The notes under the pieces are model-generated. The model worked only from the letters and a program-made list of their open reading frames with translations. It searched no databases and was not told the DNA's origin. The position numbers and the translations under genes are program-made. 64,000 nt of DNA from Pseudomonas nitroreducens. GTDB taxonomy: Bacteria; Pseudomonadota; Gammaproteobacteria; Pseudomonadales; Pseudomonadaceae. The stretch is taken from the NCBI RefSeq assembly GCF_024170165.1, contig NZ_JALJXP010000002.1, forward strand, positions 372,001 through 436,000, read 5' to 3'. Shown piece after piece: positions 26,889-35,217 of this stretch. Every line of letters starts with the position of its first letter. Position 1 is the stretch's first letter.

Positions 26889-28286
26889 TTACTCCGCAAT
26901 CCCCAGCGCCACCGGCTGGCCGACTTCGCGGGCCTGGCCGCGGGTGGCCAGGCAGTAATACAGCGGGACGGTCACCAGCAGGCCGACCAGCCACGACAGG
27001 TCCACCCCATCGATGTAGTTGGCGTACGGGCCGACGAACAGCGAGGTATTGGCGAACGGCAGCTGCACGATGATGCCGATGAAGTAGGCAATGATCGCGT
27101 GCGGGTTGAAGCGCCCGTACACGCCACCGTCGCGGCGGAAGATCGAGTTGATGTCGTAGCGGCCGCGCTTGATCAGGTAGAAGTCGATCAGGTTGATCGA
27201 GGCCCAGGGCACCAGAACGATCAGCATCGCCAGGATCAGGCCGATGAACTGCGAGATGAAGTTGGCCGAGGCGCCCAGCGCCATCAGGCAGCTGCCCGCC
27301 AGCACCACCGAGGACAGCACCACGCGTACCCGCACGCTGGGCGTCCAGCTGCCGGCGAAGGTCTGGATCGAGGTGACGATGGAGAGCACTGCGCCGTAAA
27401 GGTTCAGCGCGTTGTGGCTGATGATGTTGAGCAGGAACAGCAGCATCAGCACCGGGCCGAACATACCGGTGGCCTGCTTGACCGCGACCATCGCGTCAGT
27501 GCCCTCCGGGGTCGCCAGCACGGCGACGGCGCCGAAGCTGAACGACAGGCTGGTACCCGCCACCGCGCCGGCGAAGGTCGCCAGGAACGGCTTGCCGATG
27601 CCGACACTGGCTGGCAGGTAACGCGAGTAATCCGAGGTGTAGGGCGCGAAGCTGATCTGCCAGATGATGCCCAGGCACAGGGTGGCCAGGAAGCCGGACA
27701 GGTTGAAGGCGCCGCGGGAGAGGAAGTTCGCCGGCAGATCGCCGCCAAGCATGATGACAAAGCCCAGCAGCAGCGCGCCGCCCATCACCCAGGTGCCGAT
27801 GCGGTTGAGGGTGTGGATGAAGCGATAGCCGATCACGCCGATGGCGGTGGCGCTCAGCGCGCCGAGGATGATCGCCACCGGCGTCGGGGTCGCCGGCACC
27901 AGGCCCTGGATCGACTTGCCCGCCAGGACGATGTTGGAAATGAAGAAGCCGACGTAGATCAGCGCGGTGAAGAACACGATCAGCAAGGCGCCGTAACGAC
28001 CGAACTGGCCCCGGCTCTGGACCATCTGCGGGATACCCATCTGCGGGCCCTGCGCCGATGCCAGGGCGAGGAACACGCCGCCGAACATATGGCCCAGGAC
28101 AATGGCGATCAGCCCCCAGAGCAGGTCGAGATGGAACACCTGGACCGCCATCGCGCCGGTGACCACCGGCAGCGGTGCGATGTTGGTGCTGAACCACAGC
28201 GTGAACAGGTCGCGGGAGCGCCCATGGCGCTCGGCCGGCGGCACGTAATCGACGGTATGGTTCTCGATCAGCGGAGTCTCGGACAT
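26889..28286 (-). CDS. NCS1-family permease (cytosine/purine permease-like)
   Basis: A 465-residue inner-membrane symporter with about twelve helices, of the nucleobase-cation-symport-1 family that includes CodB. Typical stretches are LFTLWFSTNIAPLPVVTGAM, GPQMGIPQMVQSRGQFGRYG, APYTSDYSRYLPASVGIGKP and INLIDFYLIKRGRYD. NCS1 proteins carry nucleobases, hydantoins, allantoin, thiamine or pyridoxine-like heterocycles, so a nitrogen heterocycle is a reasonable guess. It is transcribed alone, with operator site 4 at 28374-28393, 87 bases upstream. Regulation in common with the monooxygenase argues that it imports that enzyme's substrate or a relative of it. Confidence 0.92.
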   Translation of the reverse strand: MSETPLIENHTVDYVPPAERHGRSRDLFTLWFSTNIAPLPVVTGAMAVQVFHLDLLWGLIAIVLGHMFGGVFLALASAQGPQMGIPQMVQSRGQFGRYGALLIVFFTALIYVGFFISNIVLAGKSIQGLVPATPTPVAIILGALSATAIGVIGYRFIHTLNRIGTWVMGGALLLGFVIMLGGDLPANFLSRGAFNLSGFLATLCLGIIWQISFAPYTSDYSRYLPASVGIGKPFLATFAGAVAGTSLSFSFGAVAVLATPEGTDAMVAVKQATGMFGPVLMLLFLLNIISHNALNLYGAVLSIVTSIQTFAGSWTPSVRVRVVLSSVVLAGSCLMALGASANFISQFIGLILAMLIVLVPWASINLIDFYLIKRGRYDINSIFRRDGGVYGRFNPHAIIAYFIGIIVQLPFANTSLFVGPYANYIDGVDLSWLVGLLVTVPLYYCLATRGQAREVGQPVALGIAE

Positions 28287-28373
28287 CGTTTTTGCCTTGC
28301 TTATTGTCTTTGTAAGGTCGGGTCATCCGGCGCCCTGGATCGGGCAGAAACGGCGCTGCGGTGACGCAGGCAA

Positions 28374-28393
28374 TATTATGGTATTCCAAATAC
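28374..28393. promoter_or_regulatory. Palindromic operator, site 4
   Basis: TATTATGGTATTCCAAATAC has the same core variant (TGGTATTCCA) as site 2 and lies in front of the NCS1 permease gene, in the 334-base gap it shares with the divergent flavin reductase gene. Confidence 0.75.
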
Positions 28394-28554
28394 CAAGCAA
28401 GGGGTTTCTGAGCAGCCGTTGGTCGAATGCTGGCCAACCGAGTGCCTGACGGATACTCAGCTTATCGGCGCAAGCCACGTATTCCGCAGCCTCCAGCCGA
28501 CAGTCGGGCTTTCGCCGTCCATCCATCGGGAAAAGAAAGGGCTTGCTTTCGAAG

Positions 28555-28574
28555 TATTACGGTATACCATCAGA
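28555..28574. promoter_or_regulatory. Palindromic operator, site 5
   Basis: TATTACGGTATACCATCAGA carries GGTATACC with one change in the outer core. It ends 46 bases before the flavin reductase ATG, exactly the spacing of site 1 from its operon. Confidence 0.75.
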
Positions 28575-28620
28575 CGAAACGACCACTCCCGATGGCCGGC
28601 TCACAAGACAGGTACTCGCA

Positions 28621-29106
28621 ATGATCGACCACGCTGCCTACAAACAAGTCATGGGCTCCTTCCCGTCCGGCGTCACCGTCATCACCACGATGGACGACGA
28701 TGGCCAGGTGGTCGGCCTCACCGCGAGTGCCTTCAGCTCCCTGTCGATGGACCCGGCGCTGGTGCTGTTCTGCCCCAACTACAGCTCCGACTCCTACCCG
28801 GTACTGATCCGCCGCAAGCAGTTCGCCATCCACCTGCTCTCCGCCGACCAGAAAGGCGAAGCCTATGCCTTCGCCAGCAAGGGCAAGGACAAGGCCCAGG
28901 GCATCGAATGGACCCTGAGCGAACGCGGCAACCCGCTGCTGGAAAACGCCACCGCCATCATCGAATGCGAGCTGTGGCGCGAGTACGAAGGCGGTGACCA
29001 CGCCATCCTGGTTGGCGCGGTGAAGAACCTGATCGTGCCGGACCAGCAGATCACCCCGATGATTTACTGCCGCGGAAAGATGGGCGCGCTGCAGGCTTTC
29101 GCCTGA
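28621..29106 (+). CDS. Flavin reductase (HpaC/RutF-like), copy 2
   Basis: This 161-residue enzyme is a close paralogue of the one at 17922, sharing YKQVMGSFPSGVTV, PALVLFCPNYSSD and TAIIECELWREYEGGDHAI almost residue for residue. It should reduce FMN with NAD(P)H for a two-component monooxygenase. It has its own operator (site 5) and terminator, so the island can express two reductases independently. The ATG at 28621 is chosen to match the paralogue's N-terminus; the open frame reaching back to 28543 runs through the operator and is not expected to be translated. Confidence 0.92.
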   Translation: MIDHAAYKQVMGSFPSGVTVITTMDDDGQVVGLTASAFSSLSMDPALVLFCPNYSSDSYPVLIRRKQFAIHLLSADQKGEAYAFASKGKDKAQGIEWTLSERGNPLLENATAIIECELWREYEGGDHAILVGAVKNLIVPDQQITPMIYCRGKMGALQAFA

Positions 29107-29132
29107 CCGCCTGATCTTTCGCCGTCCGGCGC

Positions 29133-29172
29133 AGGCCCCTTCTTGCGGGAGTGAGAAGGGGCTTTTCTTTTG
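29133..29172 (+). terminator. Terminator of flavin reductase copy 2
   Basis: GCCCCTTCT and AGAAGGGGC pair around a 10-base loop and are followed by TTTTCTTTT. Confidence 0.88.
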
Positions 29173-29245
29173 TCTGCTGATTGACTTCGAAACGCCCTGC
29201 CCTCGCCTGCCGATCCGGGCGGCAGAGTTGCCATGAGGCACGTCC

Positions 29246-29326
29246 GTAGGATGGTGTGGAGCGCAGCGATACCCATCGATCTCGCGTGCCGACAGCATGG
29301 GTATCGCTGCGCTCCACCCATCCTGC
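29246..29326. repeat. Long inverted repeat
   Basis: TAGGATGGTGTGGAGCGCAG...CGATACCCAT and its near-complement ATGGGTATCGCTGCGCTCCA...CCCATCCTGC form arms of about 30 bases around a 20-base loop. The sequence is unrelated to the REP elements beside it. Similar repeats occur widely in pseudomonads in my memory. It lies between two convergent genes. Confidence 0.8.
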
Positions 29327-29354
29327 AAATCGGTTCCCCTTCTGCGGCCCAGCC

Positions 29355-29485
29355 CGTAGGAGCGGACCTTGTCCGCGAAATCCCCCGCGGCGGACTGCGC
29401 TCTCCCAGGGTGCTCACTGGCGAGGCGCAACGTGTAGGAGCGCGCCATGGGCGCGATCGCGGGCATGGCCCGCTCCTGCAGGGAG
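29355..29485. repeat. REP elements
   Basis: CGTAGGAGCGGACCTTGTCC and TGTAGGAGCGCGCCATGGGC followed by GCGGGCATGGCCCGCTCCTG are two REPs in tandem. Together with the inverted repeat at 29246 they fill the 434 bases between flavin reductase copy 2 and the chemoreceptor; no gene is seen there. Confidence 0.78.
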
Positions 29486-29540
29486 CCTCTTTCTCGGCCC
29501 CAAAGAAAAAGGGCCCGCATTCGCGAGCCCTTTTTTCCCA

Positions 29541-31487
29541 TCAGGTCCTGAACCGCGACACCAGCCGGTTCAGCTCGTCCGACAGCCCGCCCAGGGTCTG
29601 CGCATCGCCCCGCGTGGCGTCCGCCAGGCCGGCGACTTCCTGGGCGTCGCGGTGGATCTGGCTGATGTGCCGGTTGATCTCCTCCGCCACCTGGTGCTGC
29701 TCCTCGGCGGCGGTGGCGATCTGGGCGTTCATGTCGCGGATCACGTCCACCGATTCGCGGATCGCCCCGAAGCAAGCGCGCGCCTCGCGGATCGAACCGA
29801 CAGTGCGCTGCGAGGCCTCCAGGCTCGACTGCATCTGCCGTCCCGTATCGTGGGTGCGGCGCGCCAGCGTGCCGAGCAGGTTGTCGATCTCCCCGGTGGA
29901 CTCCGCCGTGCGCCGCGCCAGCGCGCGCACCTCATCGGCCACCACCGCGAATCCCCGCCCCTGGTCGCCCGCCCGCGCTGCTTCGATGGCGGCGTTGAGC
30001 GCCAGCAGGTTGGTCTGCTCGGCGATGGAACGGATGGTGCCGAGGATCGACTGGATATCGTTGCTGTCCTGCTCCAGCTGGCGCATCGCGTCGGCGGAGT
30101 GGGCAATCTCGTCGCTCAGGCGGCCGACGCTGTCCACCGCCTCGTCGATCTGCTGCTGGCCATCGTGGGCTTGGCGCTGGCCGCTATCGGCGGAGTCTGC
30201 CGCCTGGCTGCAGGAGCGCGCAACCTCGTTGGCAGTCATCACCATCTCGTTGAACGCGGTGGAGACCATGTCCACCGCCTCGCGCTGGCGCGCGGCGGTA
30301 TCGGCCAGCGCCTGGGACGTTTCGCGGCTGCTGCCCGAGCTCTGGTGGATGCTGCCGGCGGCAGTACCGATGCTCTGCACCAGCGCGCGGATGGCATCGA
30401 GGAACTGGTTGAACCAGCCGGCCAGCTGCGCCGTTTCATCCCGGCCACGGACGGCAAGACGACCGGTGAGATCGCCATCGCCCTGGGCGATGCCTTCCAG
30501 GCCAGCCGCCACGGCGCGCACCGGGCGTACCACCAGACCGGCAAACAGTGAGCCAAGGCCGGCGAACGCCAGCGCGATGATCAACGCCACCAGGGCGATG
30601 CCCCAGGTCAGGCGGGTCGCCGCGCTCATCACCTCGCTTTCCTTGATCAGGCCGACGAAGCGCCAGCCGAGGGTCTCGGACGGCCACACGTTGGCCAGGT
30701 ACGGCTCACCATTGATGGAGAGCTCCACCAGCCCCTTCTGCGCACTGGCCAGGCGCTGGAAATCGCCACCCAGCTCGCCCAGCTGCTTGAAGTTGTTCTC
30801 CGGGTTGTGCGGGTCGACCAGGATGGTGCCGTCGCCTTCCATGAGCATCAGGTAGCCGGATTCGCCCAGGCGGATGCCCTTGACGATATCGGTCAGGCGC
30901 TTGAGCGAGACGTCGATGTTGACCACCCCGCCCTGCGGGCCGAACTGGTTGGCGAAGGTGCGCACACTGCTCACCAGCACCACCTTGTCTGCCGCCCAGT
31001 AGTACGCCTTGGTGCGCAGGGTCCTGCCCGGCTGGGCCATGGCCGCCTGGTACCAGGGGCGGGTGCGCGGGTCGTAGTTGGCCAGCTTGGCGTCGCCCGG
31101 CCAGAAGCTGTAGCCCCCCTCGCGGGTACCGAGGGACACGTAGGCGTAATCCGGATGGCTCTGCGCCAGGCCGGTGAAGAGGTCGAAGACGCGCTTGTCC
31201 AGCTCCCCGCTCGGGTGCTGCGCGGCGTCGGCACCGATGTACTGTTTGAGGCCGCCGTCGATGGCGGCCAGTTGCGGGTGGTTGGCCAGGTATTCCACGT
31301 TCTGGCTGATGCCGTCGAAGAAGATCTGCATGGCGTTCTCGACCTGGCGGATCTCGCGGCTGCTACCGTCGATGAAGCCGTCTCGCGCTTCGCCGCGCAG
31401 GTTGAGGATGACCAGGACGGCGACAAGAATCACAGGCAGGCTGGCAATGGTGGAAAAGGCGAGGATCAGTTTTTGTTTGAGGTTCAT
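29541..31487 (-). CDS. Methyl-accepting chemotaxis protein with double Cache sensor
   Basis: A 648-residue membrane chemoreceptor. The first membrane helix ([20 protein letters not shown]) starts near residue 7. A periplasmic dCache_1-type domain of about 250 residues follows, with [29 protein letters not shown] and [21 protein letters not shown] second helix, HAMP and a signalling hairpin ([20 protein letters not shown]) complete it. dCache sensors commonly bind amino acids, amines, purines or organic acids directly. The ATG at 31487 gives a standard N-terminus. Operator site 6 lies 50 bases upstream and is shared with the divergent monooxygenase gene, so the receptor probably guides cells to that pathway's substrate. 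Confidence 0.94.
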   Translation of the reverse strand: MNLKQKLILAFSTIASLPVILVAVLVILNLRGEARDGFIDGSSREIRQVENAMQIFFDGISQNVEYLANHPQLAAIDGGLKQYIGADAAQHPSGELDKRVFDLFTGLAQSHPDYAYVSLGTREGGYSFWPGDAKLANYDPRTRPWYQAAMAQPGRTLRTKAYYWAADKVVLVSSVRTFANQFGPQGGVVNIDVSLKRLTDIVKGIRLGESGYLMLMEGDGTILVDPHNPENNFKQLGELGGDFQRLASAQKGLVELSINGEPYLANVWPSETLGWRFVGLIKESEVMSAATRLTWGIALVALIIALAFAGLGSLFAGLVVRPVRAVAAGLEGIAQGDGDLTGRLAVRGRDETAQLAGWFNQFLDAIRALVQSIGTAAGSIHQSSGSSRETSQALADTAARQREAVDMVSTAFNEMVMTANEVARSCSQAADSADSGQRQAHDGQQQIDEAVDSVGRLSDEIAHSADAMRQLEQDSNDIQSILGTIRSIAEQTNLLALNAAIEAARAGDQGRGFAVVADEVRALARRTAESTGEIDNLLGTLARRTHDTGRQMQSSLEASQRTVGSIREARACFGAIRESVDVIRDMNAQIATAAEEQHQVAEEINRHISQIHRDAQEVAGLADATRGDAQTLGGLSDELNRLVSRFRT

Positions 31488-31536
31488 CCCTACTCCCTTG
31501 GTCTGCTCGTGGCAGAAACGCCTTGCAGACATCCCG

Positions 31537-31556
31537 TATTATGGTATACCAATATG
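31537..31556. promoter_or_regulatory. Palindromic operator, site 6
   Basis: TATTATGGTATACCAATATG carries the perfect core TGGTATACCA with TATTA and ATATG flanks. It lies between the divergent chemoreceptor (50 bases away) and monooxygenase (132 bases away) genes. Confidence 0.8.
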
Positions 31557-31688
31557 CAACGGATTCCCTAGCGCGGAAAACGGCCACTCATCCGCCGCCG
31601 CGCCTGACCGCCGAAAAGCAGTGATGCGTGCCTGCGCATCTCCCGCCGGCTGCCGCGCCGGAAACAAGAAAGGTTCGAGGTAAGCGAT

Positions 31689-32732
31689 ATGAAGTTTTCC
31701 CTGTTCGTGCACATGGAGCGCTACGACGACCAGCCCAGCCATCGCCAGCTGTTCGAAGAGCTCACCGAGCTGACCCTGATGGCCGAGGCCGGCGGTTTCT
31801 CCACCGTCTGGATCGGCGAGCACCACGCCATGGAGTACACCATCTCGCCGAGCCCGATGCCGCTGCTGGCCTACCTCGCCGCGCGCACCGAAACCATCCG
31901 CCTGGGCGCCGGCACCATCATCGCGCCGTTCTGGCACCCCATCCGCGTGGCCGGCGAATGCGCCCTGCTCGACGTGATCAGCAACGGTCGCATGGAAGTG
32001 GGTCTGGCCCGCGGCGCCTACCAGTACGAATTCGACCGCATGGCCAACGGCATGCCGGCCGGCGACGGCGGCAAGTACCTGCGCGAGATGGTCCCGGTGG
32101 TGAAGGCGCTGTGGCAGGGCGACATCGCCCACGAAGGCGAAATCTGGAAGTTCCCCACCTCCACCTCCTCGCCGCGCCCGCTCCAGAAGCCGACCCCGCC
32201 GATGTGGATCGCCGCCCGCGACCCGGATTCGCACAACTTCGCAGTGGCCAACGGTTGCAACGTGATGGTCACGCCGCTGATGAAGGGCGACGAGGAAGTC
32301 GTCGACCTGAAGAACAAGTTCGAAGCCGCCCTGGCCAACAACCCGGATGTGCCGCGCCCGCAACTGATGGTGCTGCGCCACACCCACGTGCACGCCGCCG
32401 ACGACCCGGAAGGCTGGAAGGTCGGCGCCGAGGCCATCTCGCGCTTCTACCGCACCTTCGATGCCTGGTTCGGCAACAAGCAGACCCCGGTCAACGGCCT
32501 GCTGCCGCCCAGCCCCGAGGAAAAGTTCAAGGAGCGCCCGGAGTTCGAGCTGGAGAACATCCGCAAGAACACCATGATCGGCACCCCGGAAGAAATCATC
32601 GCGCGCATCCGCCACTACCAGGAACTGGGCGTGGACGAATTCAGCTTCTGGGCCGACAACAGCCTGCCGTATGCCGAGAAGAAGAAGTCGCTGGAACTGT
32701 TCATCCAGCACGTGGTGCCGGCTTTCCGCTGA
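31689..32732 (+). CDS. Luciferase-like (LLM class) flavin-dependent monooxygenase
   Basis: A 347-residue TIM-barrel monooxygenase of the bacterial-luciferase superfamily, which uses reduced FMN and oxygen. It opens MKFSLFVHMERYDDQPSHRQ, and shows FSTVWIGEHHAMEYTISPSP, IRLGAGTIIAPFWHPIRVAG and RMEVGLARGAYQYEFDRM, the usual strand and flavin-phosphate-loop regions. The C-terminus has MIGTPEEIIARIRHYQELGV. The family lacks its own NAD(P)H site and depends on a flavin reductase; two are encoded in the island. Relatives open uracil (RutA) or pyridine rings or cleave chelators and sulfonates, so it is probably the pathway's first oxidative step. It is transcribed alone from the site 6 region with an AGGTAAGC SD-like sequence. 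Confidence 0.93.
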   Translation: MKFSLFVHMERYDDQPSHRQLFEELTELTLMAEAGGFSTVWIGEHHAMEYTISPSPMPLLAYLAARTETIRLGAGTIIAPFWHPIRVAGECALLDVISNGRMEVGLARGAYQYEFDRMANGMPAGDGGKYLREMVPVVKALWQGDIAHEGEIWKFPTSTSSPRPLQKPTPPMWIAARDPDSHNFAVANGCNVMVTPLMKGDEEVVDLKNKFEAALANNPDVPRPQLMVLRHTHVHAADDPEGWKVGAEAISRFYRTFDAWFGNKQTPVNGLLPPSPEEKFKERPEFELENIRKNTMIGTPEEIIARIRHYQELGVDEFSFWADNSLPYAEKKKSLELFIQHVVPAFR

Positions 32733-32749
32733 TCACCGATGCCTGCCGC

Positions 32750-32778
32750 AAAGGGCGCCTTCGGGCGCCCTTTGTGTT
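32750..32778 (+). terminator. Terminator of the monooxygenase gene
   Basis: AAAGGGCGCC, a TTC loop and GGGCGCCCTTT form a strong hairpin 18 bases after the stop, followed by GTGTTTG. Confidence 0.85.
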
Positions 32779-32799
32779 TGCCCCACACCGCACTCCCCT

Positions 32800-32905
32800 G
32801 TGGGAGCGAGCTTGCTCGCGAACACGTCCCGCATCTGGCTGCGGAGCGTCCCTGTAGGAGCGCGCCATGCGCGCGATCGCGGGCATGGCCCGCTCCTACA
32901 ATCCA
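32800..32905. repeat. REP elements
   Basis: TGTGGGAGCGAGCTTGCTCG (second type) and TGTAGGAGCGCGCCATGCGC with CGGGCATGGCCCGCTCCTAC (first type) lie in tandem after the monooxygenase gene. Confidence 0.8.
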
Positions 32906-32935
32906 GCTCCTCTGCCCATGGAACCTCCGCACAAA

Positions 32936-32968
32936 CGAAAAGGCCCGGCATGATGCCGGGCCTTTTCC
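32936..32968. terminator. Bidirectional terminator
   Basis: GAAAAGGCCCGGCA and TGCCGGGCCTTTTC form a perfect hairpin with A and T runs on both sides, 13 bases beyond the end of the DUF5713 gene on the minus strand. Confidence 0.85.
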
Positions 32969-32980
32969 GTTCACGCGGGC

Positions 32981-33319
32981 TTACCACTCGCGCGGCGCGA
33001 TCAGCTCTTCGATATCGGCATCGAAACCGTAAGCCTCGGCGATGAAGGCGATGTCCCCACCGATGTTGTCGCGGGCGGCCGTTTCGATCTCGCTGCCCTG
33101 CTCCTCGAACTCCTCGCCCAGTGCATTGAAGGCCAGGGTGGTTTGATGAGTCAGTGCGTACAGCGCCTCCAGGTCCGCCGGCGCCTGCGCCTCGATGGCC
33201 TCGCACAGCGCCACCAGCAGCTGCTGCCCCTTGGCGACCAGCTGTGGCGGGAAGTAGCTGTCGCGCACCATGTCGTCGAGGAAGCTGTACTGACTCAGCT
33301 TTACATTCTTGATGGCCAT
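32981..33319 (-). CDS. DUF5713 family protein
   Basis: This 112-residue, acidic helical protein matches the DUF5713 family end to end: YSFLDDMVRDSYFPPQLVAK near the start, ALYALTHQTTLAFNALGEEF in the middle and AYGFDADIEELIAPREW at the C-terminus. The family has no known function. The start at 33319 gives the family length; a longer open frame to 33559 overlaps the transporter gene and terminator. It is a single gene between two terminators. Confidence 0.85.
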   Translation of the reverse strand: MAIKNVKLSQYSFLDDMVRDSYFPPQLVAKGQQLLVALCEAIEAQAPADLEALYALTHQTTLAFNALGEEFEEQGSEIETAARDNIGGDIAFIAEAYGFDADIEELIAPREW

Positions 33320-33423
33320 GATCGTATTCGCTCCTTGAGTGATCCGGCGGTGCACCGGGCACGGCATCCTAAGGCGAAGCTGCAACCGATGCCACGCAGG
33401 ACTCCCGCGCTGGCGACAGACAT

Positions 33424-33457
33424 GAAAAAGCCCGGCATCCAGCCGGGCTTTTTCATG
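33424..33457 (-). terminator. Terminator of the MHS transporter gene
   Basis: GAAAAAGCCCGGC and GCCGGGCTTTTTC make a perfect stem with an A/T-rich end on both sides, 12 bases after the transporter stop on the minus strand. Confidence 0.87.
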
Positions 33458-33468
33458 GCAGCCGAGGC

Positions 33469-35091
33469 TCAATCCGCGTGGATGTCGTTGTCCTTGGTCT
33501 CCTTCAGGAACAGCAACGAGCAGACCAGGCTCATCGCCGTGATCAGCACCGGGTACCACAGGCCGTAGAAGATGTTGCCGGTGTACACCACCAGGGCGAA
33601 CGAGATGGTCGGCAGCAGCCCGCCGAACCAGCCGTTGCCGATGTGGTACGGCAACGACAGCGAGGTGTAGCGGATGCGCGTCGGGAACAGCTCGACCATC
33701 AGCGCCGCCAGCGGACCGTAGCAGCAGGTGGCGATGAAGATCAGCGCGACGATGATTGCCACCACCATCGGCCGGTTCACCAGCGAGGAATCAGCCACGG
33801 TCGGGTAGCCGGCGTCCTTCACCGCAGCGCCCAGCGCGGCGGCGTCGAAGCCCTCGAGGCGTTTCTCGCCCACCGTCACCACCAGCTCGCTGCCGGCCGG
33901 CGCGGCCACCGAACTGTAGGGCACGCCGCCCTTCACCAGCAGGGTCTTGGCCTTGTCGCAGGCGCTGTCGAATTTGGCCTTGCCCACCGGGTCGAACTGG
34001 AAGGTACAGGTAGCCGGGTCCGCCATCACGGTGACCGGCGCCTGGCGCGTGGCCGCATCGATCTGCGGGTTGGCGTAATGGGTCAGCGCCTTGAACAGCG
34101 GGAAGTACAGCACCGTGGCCAGCAGCAGGCCGGTGATCAGGACCGGCTTGCGGCCGACCTTGTCCGACAGCCAGCCCATGATCACGAACAGCGGCGCGCC
34201 GATCACCAGGGAGATGATCAGCAGCCCGTTGGACAATGCCGGGTCCACCTTCAGCACCTGGGTGAGGAAGAACATCACGTAGAACTGTGCGGCGTAGAAG
34301 GTCACCGCCTGGCCTGCGTTGATGCTGAACAGCGCGATCAGGACGATCTTCAGGTTGCCCCAGTGGGTGAAGGATTCCTTGAGCGGTGACTTGCTCACCT
34401 TGCCCTCGGCCTTCATCTTCAGGAACGCTGGCGACTCGTGCATGGACAGGCGAATCCAGGTGGAGATGCCCAGCAGCACGATGGAGATCAGGAACGGCAG
34501 GCGCCAGCCCCAGGTCTCGAACTCCGGTCCGGTGATCTGCCGGCAACCCCAGATCACCACCAGCGAAAGCAACAGGCCGCCGGTGGCGGTGCACTGGATC
34601 CAACTGGTGTAGGCGCCGCGCTTGTGGTCCGGCGCGTGTTCGGCCACGTAGATCGCTGCCCCGCCGTACTCACCCCCCAACGCCAGGCCCTGCAACAGGC
34701 GCAGCACGATGAGGATGACCGGCGCCGCCACGCCGATGGTGGCGTAGGCCGGCAGCAGACCCACCGCGAAGGTCGACAGGCCCATCAGCAGGATGGTGAC
34801 GAGGAAGGTGTACTTGCGCCCGATCATGTCCCCCAGGCGGCCGAACACCAGCGCGCCGAACGGGCGGACGAGGAAGCCGGCGGCGAATGCCAGCAGAGCG
34901 AAGATGAACGCGGTGGTGTCGTTGACCCCGGCGAAGAAGTGCTTGGCAATGATCGCCGCCAGCGACCCGTAGAGGAAGAAGTCGTACCACTCGAACACCG
35001 TGCCAAGCGACGAGGCGAAGATCACCTTGCGCTCGTCGCGCCGCGAGGTCGCGGGCCGCTCGTAGGAGCTGGTCTGTGCTACATCGGTCAT
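33469..35091 (-). CDS. MHS-family major facilitator transporter
   Basis: A 540-residue inner-membrane symporter of the metabolite:H+ symporter group (ProP/ShiA/KgtP-like). It has the family signature GTVFEWYDFFLYGSLAAIIA and the loop FGRLGDMIGRKYT. At 540 residues it is about 100 longer than most MHS proteins. The excess is an inserted soluble segment between later helices (about residues 345-440, with ATCTFQFDPVGKAKFDSACD and two cysteines), probably extracytoplasmic. It lies downstream of the GMC oxidoreductase on the same strand (126-base gap), next to the LysR gene, matching the PA3709-PA3711 order. Substrate unknown. Confidence 0.92.
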   Translation of the reverse strand: MTDVAQTSSYERPATSRRDERKVIFASSLGTVFEWYDFFLYGSLAAIIAKHFFAGVNDTTAFIFALLAFAAGFLVRPFGALVFGRLGDMIGRKYTFLVTILLMGLSTFAVGLLPAYATIGVAAPVILIVLRLLQGLALGGEYGGAAIYVAEHAPDHKRGAYTSWIQCTATGGLLLSLVVIWGCRQITGPEFETWGWRLPFLISIVLLGISTWIRLSMHESPAFLKMKAEGKVSKSPLKESFTHWGNLKIVLIALFSINAGQAVTFYAAQFYVMFFLTQVLKVDPALSNGLLIISLVIGAPLFVIMGWLSDKVGRKPVLITGLLLATVLYFPLFKALTHYANPQIDAATRQAPVTVMADPATCTFQFDPVGKAKFDSACDKAKTLLVKGGVPYSSVAAPAGSELVVTVGEKRLEGFDAAALGAAVKDAGYPTVADSSLVNRPMVVAIIVALIFIATCCYGPLAALMVELFPTRIRYTSLSLPYHIGNGWFGGLLPTISFALVVYTGNIFYGLWYPVLITAMSLVCSLLFLKETKDNDIHAD

Positions 35092-35217
35092 TGCGGGCTC
35101 TCCTGCCCCTTCTGGGGGCTTTTGTTTTTGTCAGCCTCGACTGCCACGGTTTTCACACCGCGCGATACCGTTGAGTTGCTACACGCCTGATAAAAAAGTG
35201 GGGAGACGGGATCGCCG

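Noticed and set aside
28543-28620. N-terminal extension of flavin reductase copy 2 (YYGIP-containing)
   Set aside because: The extra residues encode the operator itself; the same YYGIP peptide appears by chance at other operator sites, for example before ribB and at 24613.
32756-33362. Minus-strand frame around the REP and terminator region
   Set aside because: It runs through REP elements and terminators; only the DUF5713 part in another frame is protein-like.
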